Below, one piece after another: positions 1-11,646 of a stretch of DNA of 24,829 nucleotides. This DNA is from Hypsibius dujardini. Lineage: Eukaryota; Tardigrada; Eutardigrada; Parachela; Hypsibiidae. The notes under the pieces were generated by a model that saw only the letters and a program-made list of their open reading frames with translations, searched no databases and was not told the DNA's origin. The position numbers were made by a program, and so were the translations under genes. Numbering within the stretch: the stretch's first letter is position 1; each line of letters begins with the position of its first letter. The stretch covers positions 1 through 24,829 of the forward strand of contig LRSR01004736.1 of assembly GCA_001579985.1 (NCBI GenBank), read 5' to 3'.

Positions 1-103
1 GACATTCAGTTTGTGATCCTCTATAGTACTATAAATGTACCTGTCTGTTATTCAGACACACTTATCTACGTACTGTACTCGATACTCATTCCAATAATTT
101 CAG

Positions 104-348
104 CCGTTGAACCCGCGGACCACGCATTTATCAACGCACCGATGCACTTCATCTTTGCTCGCGGCCAGGACTCCACCACCGGATTCAGCCACCATCCCGA
201 TTCGGCAGTGGAAACGGAAAATATTACCATGACTGACTTTTACCTGTCCGACGTCTTGAAATATCATGGCACAAGTTCAAAAACCCGGGGTGTGGCGCAA
301 ATCAACTTTTTCGAAGAAAAAAACGACAATGCCGCGCTTCAGCCACCG
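104..348 (+). other. N-terminal extracellular segment before DOMON 1
   Basis: About 82 residues precede the first Cys of DOMON 1. They include a Y-H-G-T stretch followed by [10 protein letters not shown], and an N-I-T glycosylation sequon. The phase-1 acceptor at 101-103 follows a pyrimidine-rich tract. This could be the end of another domain encoded upstream of the window; I do not recognise its fold. Confidence 0.5.
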
Positions 349-1305
349 TGTGCGGGCGAGTGGAGAACACCGGCAAATTGTGTGGGGGAGGCGTGTCGCT
401 ACATTGCCCGCTGGTACGTGGGAAGGAAGCTTAGATAAATATGTCTGGATGTTTTTTCAAAGAGAAATTAGGAGTTCGTAAAGAATCGATTGTGCCGTCT
501 GGTTTGCTTGGGTCCAAACCAAGTTAAATCAAAGTTAAAAATACCAATAATAATTTTAATTTTTCTTCACAGGGAACACATCGCGGATGACGACTCGGTT
601 TACTTCCGCATCCAGTCCAAAAAACGCGACCGATGGACCGGCATCGGATTCAGCGACGTTGCTAATCATATGGTCAGTTCAGTTAGACATAAATCGGCAC
701 TGGCGTTTTGCCTTTTCGGTTGTAATCTGTTATTTTGTGGGCGTGCACATCGAGCGGCTGTCACACCGTGCCGGGGACTGATTAATTTTTTCTCGACAGC
801 CCGATTCGGACATAATTATCGGCTGGGTGGATGACGACGGCATGGTGCAGATCACCGATCGTTACGCCGAAGGCTACCGAACACCTCGGTTGGATAAAGT
901 GCAGCATCTACAGAACATTGCCGGCACACTCACGGATACCTTTATGACCATTGAGTTCACACGACCGCGCGTGGTATGTTCACGACCGGTCTGGTCTGTC
1001 GTACCTGTTAACTGACCAATCTTGATAACCTTGAGGTGTGAGGGGAGGAATGTTTTATTGCTTATGGTTTTTTTGGTTGCGCAGACAAACGACACGGATG
1101 ACTTCCAGTTTATGGATTGGAACTGTGCTTTTTTCATGTTCCCCGTTGACGGCGGTCGCTTTGACAAAATATCCGGTTAGTGATGACATGTTCAGAACTC
1201 CTAAAGGCAGACAAATTAGAAGGCGGACGGACAGATGCATAGACAGACAGTTGGGCAGACACATATACGGACAGACAGGCTGACGACACACAGACAAACT
1301 TACAC

Positions 1306-1344
<39 letters not shown>

Positions 1345-3027
1345 TAGACGGATAGACGGATGGTCCTGGAAACGTACAATGAGTATGAACAACCAAAGGA
1401 AATAACTGCACTGTTCACTTAATTAACTGCGGTATATTTTCCTCCTCAGGTGTTATTAGCAAGCATCAGTTTATGCCGAGTGTGTCCCAAAACCGAATAT
1501 GTATTCAACAATGCCCTAAAAACGGCACAGTTGCAGCCGCGACGATTGGTGCAGCTTTAAAACAGTCCGATACTCTGGTTTCGGCCGGTGAGTTGCACAG
1601 TTCCTTCTTGACCCTCTGGATTTCAACGTTCTTCCTCTCAACTTCTTTCCTTTAACTTGTCTGGGAGTGAATGGATGGTGTAATAAAATCCTTTCTGGCA
1701 ACGGTGGCCGCTTCATTCTTTACTGTGTTTTTTTCCGGTGATGGTCGACTTCTCTCTACCTCTTTGTTTCTGGTGTTGGCTCCTCTTGTCCGAAAAAAAA
1801 ACTTTGAAACATCTAAAAAATGTCTGGTGCTGGGTTGAAGCTTCCTTTCCGCTGGCATTATCTGGCACTCTCTCATAAGGGCCGTGGTCACCCGCTAACT
1901 TTTGTCTACGAAATCGGGCATGGCATTAACCTCATTGTAGCGTACGTTGCGTGCACTGTAATAACAAAATCGAATCATTCTTGTTCAGTTGAAACGACAC
2001 CATTTTTTGCCGCGGAGCGTGCGGAATTATTCGTGAACGAGACTACCAACGAACCCGTGGCCATAACCACTACATCGGCTACCACCACCACCACCAACAC
2101 TACCACGGTTCCAACGACGTCAACAACCACTAGCACAACAACCACGCATCCCTCAGCGCAGTCATCTGCCTCACCCACAACTACTACTGCGTCTACACTT
2201 CCGGTTACGTCCACTACCACAACCGGGACTACTACCACCACAACTACCACTCCGGCTACCCTCCCAAGCACCAGCACGGCTATTCCAACCACTAAACTTA
2301 CCACCACCCCTCCGACCGCTCCCTCAACAAACACATCTCCGACTACAAGCACGATATCAATAACCAGCACCACTGTTCCAATTGCCATAACAGTTCCGAT
2401 GACACCATCTTCATCCAGCACAACGGGAACATCGCCCTCAACTTTAAGTATCTCTTCCCCCTCGGTTTCACTCCCTTTCAATCGGTTCCAGATGATGCCG
2501 ACGGGCCTGCAGTCAACCATCCCCGGTAACGCGACTTTGGTCTCGGTGGCATTCCAGACGGAGGGTGGCGCCACCACATCGGTTTCAGCCAACGAGCGAC
2601 TCTCGTTAACCGGAGGTTCCACACCGCGAAATTATTCCGCTGCCCAGTTTCTGGGTTCGTTTGTGTTGACTAGTGCCATCGAGGTTCCGCATCCCGTTGT
2701 TGTGACTGCTGCTCCAGCGTCGACCACTTTGAGGCCGACGATCACACCCACAACTACGAGTACGACTACCACTACCACTACCACTACTACTTCGGTAGTG
2801 ACCACTCCAACAACGGTTAAAGTGGAAGCGGCAACACGGAAAGTTGAGCCAGGAACCGGGAATTGGAGTTTGTGTAGGGGACAGTGGAAGTTCCCCGCCA
2901 ATTGTGTAAGTTAATGAAAATGACTTTCAGTATCCGTCTGTCTGTCTGTATGTCTATCTGCTTAACTGTTTGTCTGTTTGTCTGCCTGCCTGCCAGCTTG
3001 TTTGAATGTACGTCTCTGTTTGTGTTG

Positions 3028-3058
<31 letters not shown>

Positions 3059-3088
3059 TGTCTGTCTGTTTGTCTGTCTGTTTGTTTA

Positions 3089-3123
<35 letters not shown>

Positions 3124-6100
3124 TTCTGTCTGTCTGTTTGTCTGTTTTTGTTATCAGTCGCGATGTTTGCATTCATATAAACTTATGCTAATTCTCTCTA
3201 TACGCAGGATATACTAAAATGTGAATACGTTGCTCTGTGGGAGTACATGCCGACGAAGGATGAAATTAGCTTCTACATCCGAACTGTTCACACCGACAGA
3301 TGGACCGGAATTGGTTTCTCACAAGATGGACAAATGGTAAGTTTTATCTGTCCGGTATCGGTTTTGGAAGACCTCTCCGATTACAGTCGACCGTGTGTAC
3401 TGAACCATTTCTCAACGTCTTCACCTGCGTTTCAGCCGATGTCTGACGTGATATTTGGGTTTGCGACGCCGAACGGAAACTTCTCCCTCTTCGACGGTCA
3501 CACGGAAGGGCGCTATCCACCAATTAGAAATGACCAATCCAGCCTGACCGAATCTTTCGGAAGGATCAAGGACGGACAACTCGAACTGTTTTTCAGTCGA
3601 CCCCGAGGGCCGGCTCATGTTGCTTCGAAGGCGCCGTTTAGTGACAGCGAAATCAACTGCCCCTATTTCTTGTTCCCTGTGGAGGGCGGCTCCTTCGACT
3701 CGGATTCTAAAACCATCTCTAAGCACACCACCACTCCACAGGTAGAGACGTTTTCAATAGCCACCGTTCATCTGTTTGTAATGCGCATGTTTATGTCGCC
3801 AGGTCAGCAGCACTCGAATTTGTGTGAAAAGTTGCCCAGCGGATCCCACCATCCCTGAGTGGACCATGCCGATTCAGCCGACCAAATCCACAACCGCGAT
3901 ACCGACTATCCCAACAACACCGACTACTGCGACTGCAACTACAGCTTCGATCCCGGCCACAACCACGCAGATGCCGGTTATTGAGGGAACACCCTGTAGA
4001 GCCATTTTTTCGTTTCCTCGTGATTGCAACGTCTCCACTTGTATTTACGTGGCCCAGTGGGACTATTTGCCGGCGACAGATGAGATCAGCTTTATCGTTC
4101 AGTCCAATCGACTAAACACTTGGACAGGAATTGGATTTTCTGATCAAGGAGAAATGCCTTATTCTGATATGGCAATTGGATGGGTAAGACGGACTGACAG
4201 TTAGAAAGGTAGACATGCAGACAAACAAATAGTCAGCAGACACAGAGACAGAGACAGAGACAGAGACAGAGACAGAGACAGAGACAGAGACAGAGACAGA
4301 GACAGAGACAGAGACAGACACAGACACAGAGACAGACACAGACACAGACACAGACACAGACACAGACACAGACACAAACACAGACAGACAGACGAACAGA
4401 AAGACAAATAGACAGACAGTCAGTCAGGGTTACAGGAAGACAGACACACAGATAGACAGACGAGTCAGACAGAGATCGTATTCGCCCTAGGCATTTCAGT
4501 GACGACATTTTTTTATTTGCTCTATTTAGGTCAATGCTAATGGCCGAGCGACCATCGGCGATCGCTGGAGTACGGGATACAACGAACCTCAACGCGACCT
4601 CCAGCAGGATTTCACTCACCTTAGCGGCACGCGCAAGTTTTCAACTCAGCTCATCAGTTTCACCCGGAAACGAATCACAGATGACGGACGGGATTTTCAG
4701 TTTACCGACATTGACTGTCCTTATCTGATATTTCCGGTTTTTGGGGGCACCTACGATGAAAATACCGAAATGATAAGCAAGCACATGGACGCGCCCGTTG
4801 TATCTGATCAAAGAATTTGCATACGCCAGTGCCGACAACCGGCGGCACTTCGGGCTAATGGAACGCTTACCCCTTTCGACCAAAAGTTTATCATGGTTGA
4901 CCAGAAACTGCTTGGCCCTAAAGGTAATTGACTATACTGAAGCAGACAGACAAACACACACACACACAGTCAAACAGAGAGACAGAGAGACAGACACCCA
5001 CAGACAACCAGACAGAGAGACAGGCACATAGACAGACACACAGACACACAGACACACACAGTCAAACAGAGAGACAGACACCCACAGACAACCAGACAGA
5101 GAGACAGGCACATAGACACAGGGCACACACAGGCACACAGGGCAGGCAGTCTCTCAGAGGCAGGGAAGCATACACAATGAAGGCAAATCAAGCGCACTGA
5201 ATCACTTTTCGCTTCTTTAGGTGTGACTCCGGACATAGCTGGCTCAAAGACCGCTAACCCGTCCAATCATGCCAGTCTTACCTATCGAAACCGGACACCC
5301 GGCCACGGTGCTGCCCATGTCACTGAAGGCACCACCGAGGAACCCTGGACCGGAAGGCCTACTGCGCCAAAACGGAAGAAGTCTGGCACCGCCGGCTCTG
5401 GCAACATTCCCAGTGTCATATCCGCCGCACTAACCCCCGAGGAAATGCTCAAACTCATCCTCCTCCAATCGGGTGTCGGCAACGTGTCCATTGAACAACC
5501 AGTGATGGCCATGACGGAAGCGCCACGATTCACTCCCATCAAAGGCAACACTCCCGACACCAAAGCCACAGATACCATCACAAAAAGCTTCGAAATCTTA
5601 ACTACAACGGCAGTTCCGTTGAATCAGACGACGGAATCGTTGAATCTGACGACGGAATCGTTGAATCAGACGACGGAATCGTTGAATCAGACGACGGAAT
5701 CGTTGAATCAGTCGCTCGTGCACATCCTCGATACTGTGCGGCTGGGGGCATTGGCCAGTTTGGTGATCGATGGCGCGACAACCATTTTACCGGGAGATAC
5801 AAATCGGACTACTACTTCTTCCGTGAATTTAACCGTACCAGTGGCGCCAGTTGGAGCGATGGGCCGGACCGCGACGTCCCTCACGCAAACAGGCTTCAAT
5901 GTCTTACCCGCAGGTAACTTTGATGTGTTTACTATTTAGTTTTAATTAATATGCATCTTACAAATGTGGAATCAGTTTTGTTCGGTTGTTTGAAATACAA
6001 GCCCAGCCATTAGTGTCTGATAGGATGAGCGCCTACTCCTGTTATTGGGGCCACGGTAAAGCCGGATCGGACTAGCGTTGTGGCCCCTTGCGTTTCTATC

Positions 6101-8682
6101 TATATTGCACATATTAATTTTGTGTGTGGTATTTTAGCTTAATAATTATCCTATTTAATTATTCTTAATATTAAGTCTTAATATATCAGTTTATTTTGTT
6201 TTTATTTTATTTATTATATTCTAATTATAAATATTATATTTTACCTTAAAATTAAGTTTTTAGTAGAGCTTGACCAAGATATGTCGTTGCAGTACAACTT
6301 CACCCGGCCGACAAGCCACCAGCCCAAGAAGGGCCGCAAGTGATGAGTTCAAAGAACGTCGTGACCGGCTTCAGCATGGGTGCGCCTCCGAATTCCGGCG
6401 AGCTGATGGTTCGGTCCAAACCCAAAAATCCCACCATCGGACCCTTGCCGGACATGCCGGCGGCCAGTGCACCGGAACCGGCGCTCGCCATGACGCCTGA
6501 CGAGATGCTGAAAATCCTCACGACTAAAGAGGCCGTCACAGCCCCGCCCCCGGCTCCGTCACCGGTGAGGGAATCAATTCCAGACAGACCGGTCCAACTC
6601 GTTCCGGATCGGTTATTGATGGTCGATCCGGCTTCGGATCCCAATGTCTTCGTCCAGCAGTCCGCGGACCCTTCCAATCCTGCACCACTGGAACAGGCAA
6701 CTCCGGTGCGACGAACTTATCCGCCGCCAGGTATGATGTTCTCACCGTCTTTCTATGTGTGCCCAATTTACTGACTTCCACTGCCGGTATGTTTTTGAAT
6801 TGTCTGTGTGCTGCGCGCTAGCTTTGTTTTCTAAACCAATTCGAGTGCCTATTGTATCTTTTACGATTGGTCCATTTATCTTCTTAATTTATTTGTAATT
6901 TTCTAACCAATTGGTTTTACTAATTTATAGATCAAGGCGGGCTTTTCCCGTCCGGTGCGACTACCGTGTCCCGTTACGGCAGCAGCAGCGCCAGCGAATA
7001 CCATCGGCCCACCGGCAGCGTCTCTTTGGCCTCCTTCGGCATGTCATCTTCTATGCCCGTGCCGTCCATTCTTTCCGCACCCGCGACCCAATCTCGTGTT
7101 CGATTCCACGTGGAAGATCGACAGTCACAACCGCAGTCGCAGTCGCAGTCGCAGTCGCAGTCGCAGTCGCAGTCGCAGTCCCAATCCCAGCTACAATCCG
7201 TACCCGGTACTGTCGATGCGGACGTATTCGTGGGAGACGCTTCTGGACTCATGACCGTGGGTGTGCCATCGGGGCCGCCGAGCGGTGTGGTTACCGTTGA
7301 TCAGGGCAGTATTGGGGACGCGGAAGACTGTGGTGGGATATTCCGGTTCCCATCCGGATGCGCAGGGGACGCTTGCGTCTATGTGGCGACGTGGAGGCCT
7401 GGGAGTAATTTGGATGAAGTAGAGTTCACGTTGGAGTCTAGCTACAGCAATTTGTGGACTGGGATCGGATTTTCCAACGACAAACTGATGGTTCGTTCTT
7501 ATTTGGGCAAGACAGATAAACAAACAGGCAGGCAGGCAGACACACAGACACACAGACACAAAGACACACAAGCACACAAACGGACAGACAAACACACAAA
7601 TAGACAGACAGACAGTCAGAGTCAGATAGGCAGGCAGACAGACAGACAGACAGTCAGAGTCAGACAGACTGACAGACTGACAGGTAGATTGATAAAGCTA
7701 GACATACTGACAAATGAGCGAGCAGTGATGCGCTTGCAGATTACAAGACATTGTGTGTTTTTTCCGGTCTTCGGCAAGTTGTAATGTCTCTACTATTGCA
7801 GAAAGGGTCAGACGTGATATACGGATTCATTCGGGCGAATGGCCAGCCGCGGCTGATTGAAGCATTCGCTGAAGATTACCGGGCACCCGTCAAAGACTTC
7901 CGTAATGATATCAGAGTGATCAGTGGCGGCAGAAAAGAAAACCGGACTCACCTGCGTTTTGCCCGAAAGCTCTCCACGAAGAATCCAAACAACTACGACT
8001 TCAGCAATGTGAATCAGTGCCCGTACTACAAATTCGCAATTAAGGGCGGCACCTTCGACCCGAACACTCTGTTCATTGACAAGCACCAGGAGGTTCCTAT
8101 CGTCAGTCCAGAGCGAATCTGCCTGAATCCATGTCGGCCGCGTTCAAAAGCTAGCGCTACAGTGGCCCAACCAGGCTCCAATGGTACAACCGTTGAGCGA
8201 GTTATTTTGTCTTTCATTATCTTCAGCGATGTCTTCCATTTTTAGGTCAATCTCCAGGCCGTGGCCCACCATCCAATTCACCGTCAGACCCCGCACGGCC
8301 CACCATCGACCGGTTACCTCCGCCATCAGTCAGTCAAAATCAAAGCCCAATTGCAGCACCAACGGTCAACCAACTGACGATCACATCGGCTGGCAACACG
8401 TCATTTCAACCCGTCTCAACGGTTGACAAAGGGATCTTAAGTTGCATTGGGGAATTCCGTTTTCCGGCTGGATGTACGGAGGACACCTGTGAATACATCG
8501 CTCAATGGGAATACCTAGGCCCGACAGACGATATTAAGTTTAACATCATTACGTCTCGGCCGGAAGAGTGGACTGGCATCGGGTTCAGCGACAAGCGCCA
8601 AATGGTAATGTTTGAATTGATGGCACTCTAAAGCACTCTGAATGTCTGTTTTTTATTTGTCTGTCTGTCTGTCTGTCCGTCC

Positions 8683-8729
<47 letters not shown>

Positions 8730-11615
8730 GTCTGTCTGTCTATTCGTCTGTCTATTCTACTACTAATCTGGAGTGGCAACTTTTTTACAGCCTGGAGCGG
8801 ACATTATTTACGGATGGCTGGATCCCGACAGCAACAAACCGTTTCTGGTTGACGCCTTTTCGGTGGGCTACGTTACGCCCAATCGTGATGTCAAACAAGA
8901 TGCCAAAAACCAGAACGGTCGACGGGCAGAGCATTATGTGTCTCTCTCTTTCACTCGGAAGCGCTCCACAAAAGACAATCGTGACTTCCAGTTCACCGAC
9001 GACAAATGCCCGTACTTTATCTTCCCCATTCGTGGTGGAGATTTCGATCCGAGCTCCATGATGATCTCGAAGCACAAAACCACGCCGCAGGTGTCCACTC
9101 AGCGTGTCTGCATCCGCGCGTCCTGTGCTGCAGCAAGTAAGAAGTCACATTTCCTGTCTCACTTTCTTACGAATCTGTCTGCTTTCTTTGTCTGCTGGGA
9201 AAGATTTACGCTGTATTGTCTAATCAATGTTGTTCCTCTTTAGCGTTGCCCCCGGCACCACCGACACCCCGATCAACGCGCCCTACCGTCCCGGCAGTAA
9301 TCCAAATCGCCACCGAATCCATTGTTGAGTCGGTCTTTTCCAGCACTTCCATCTCCTCCTCCTCCTCCTCCATTGGCGTGACAGGGGACGCGACTGGGCC
9401 GACAAAAGCGTACAACGCTTCTCGCGGCGGCGGTCCGCGCACCACCGTTAAAACCTCCACGGTCCCGTCAACCACGCCTGGAGACAGCGGTTCCGATTTC
9501 GGTTGGTACTTCAATAAAGCCATGCAAATCCAGACAATCCTACATGATTTGCGGTTGAACTTTAGCGTCGTCTCTTTTGCCGTGCGAGGGAGGATGGCGC
9601 TACCCGGACAACTGCGTTGATCCCAACTGCATTTACGTCGCTTCGTGGAACTTTCTGGACGACGCGGATGCTATTCGCTTTGTCGTCAAGGCCAAGGCGG
9701 CGGGATGGACTGGGATTGGTTTCAACGACGACATGAAGATGGTTAGTGTAGCGTGTTGTGGCATCCTGAACTGACGATCAGTGCCTCGACATCGCTGCCT
9801 TACCGTAATCCCCCGATCTCAAGGGACACGTTGCCCTACCAGTTGCCCTATCACCGTTTGTTGTTGTTTACCTACAATCAGTCAATCAATTGATTGGATG
9901 TGTGCGTCAAGAAATTCCGCTTAATCAGTCAATCAAGTAGCTGTCAAGTTGCTCTTAAATTTCAACCAATCACGACACAGTGAATCCGATTGAACATTCA
10001 ACCGATGACTGGAGGGGGTGGGGTTTAACTGTCCCTTGAGATTGAGAGATTACGGTATCCGATCGTCCGAATGTCTCGCTATTTCCGGTCAGGGTCTTAC
10101 TGTGGCTGTAATTATCCCACGAACATTATTCGTCATGGTCTAAGTCAATTTCTTAGTTTATTTATGCTTATATTATGAATCGGCATTTGTCTTGTTTTTC
10201 AGGCGGAGGCCGACGCCATCATCGGCTGGGTCACCACAAAGAACACGGTCGTCGTCACCGACCGCCATTGTGACGGCAACGTGGGCGCACCGATGGACGA
10301 CGAACAGACCGTCTACGACATCTCGGGCCGTCGTGAGGAAGGATACCAAATCATTGAGTTCAGCCGAAAACGCGATACTCAAGATCCAAACGGGCAGAAT
10401 TTCGTCTTTGGCGATCAAAAGTGCCCGTTCTTCATATTCCCCGTTGTTGGGGGCGCCTACGACAGCTACGGCGGCATTCAAGCCCACAGTCAGAAAGCCA
10501 AACCGAAGATCTCACCGCAACGGATTTGTGTGCGCAGCTGCAATATCGGTATGAGGCAGAGTGTGTAATTCGACTCACCCTCCACTTGGTCGATAAATCG
10601 GCTCACTCACGGATTTCTCTTAGATGGCAGGTGCTTGATTGTTTGATTTGCTGTACTGTAGCCTAGTATACTATAGCACTGTTAAAAATCAAACAATCAA
10701 GCAGCTGCCGTCAAGGAGAAACCCATGAGTGAGCCGATTTATCGACCAAGTGGAGGGTGAGCCGAAATACGCACTTTGCCTCATACGGTTTTTTTCTCAT
10801 CGAGAACTTGCAAATTTTGTTCCATACATGTGGGCTGTATTATTTGCTTAAATAGACGTACCTCGGAGGATGGTGGTCTCATTCCGGATTGTGGACCGCT
10901 CCTACCTGCCCGATCTCGATTCCAGACAGTCGCCTGCGTTCAAAAAGCTGGAAGCTGAATTGGCGGAAAGTCTGCGGAAAATTCTTACTAATACACCGGG
11001 CTACCGTGGGTCCCGTGTCATCGCCTTCAGGGCCGGAAGTGTCATTGCTGATGTGGAAATCATAATCGACCCAACTGCCAACCAAACCTCGGTCGCCGGT
11101 GCTAAAACGATAAAGACCATCCTCACCAATCAAATCCAGCAGAAGCAACAGCTGGGGTCGTTCGCCATTGATCCGACTAGTCTTTCGGTCTCGAATGCCG
11201 ACCGTACGTGCATGACATTAACTGAATTACTGACTTACTTACCGTAATTACAACGTCTAAAATCTAAATATTTCACAACAGAAATTGTGTTGAGCTCGGG
11301 AACCACATCACGGTCCGAGGCATCCACTGCTGCCACTAATCAAAAGGCCCCGGAGTCCGAAGTTCGAACGTATGCCATAATTGGCGGGGTTTGTGGAATT
11401 ATTGCCATTCTGCTGTTCTTAGCGTTTGGAAAAGTATGGTACGATCGGAAGAATCGCTTGGCAAGGCGACGGGAGAGAGTTGTAAGTGAACGAAGCAGCA
11501 GAAATGTAGAATATCCCAGGCAAACAGACATACACAAAGTCAGACACACAGACACACAGACACACAGACACACAGACAGACACACAGACAGACACACAGA
11601 CAAACACACAGACAC

Positions 11616-11646
<31 letters not shown>

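Larger units (their letters stand above)
4833..7328 (+). other. Long low-complexity linker between DOMON 3 and 4
   Basis: It spans the end of exon 4530-4923, exons 5221-5913 and 6293-6730, and the front of 6931-7490, about 535 residues joined by phase-1 introns. It holds two copies of a TP[ED]EMLK motif, a four-copy NQTTESL-type repeat and a Gln-Ser array, with many Pro, Thr and Ser. No Cys-rich domain is visible, so it is probably a flexible extracellular spacer. Confidence 0.7.

Noticed and set aside
1975-2622. A 215-residue Val-rich minus-strand frame
   Set aside because: It is the complement of the Thr-rich linker exon; ACC/ACA codons read as GGT/TGT on the other strand. No domain or splice support.
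4112-4619. Minus-strand frames of Ser-Val, Cys-Leu and Ser-Leu repeats
   Set aside because: They are readings of the CAGAGA/CAGACA microsatellite in an intron.
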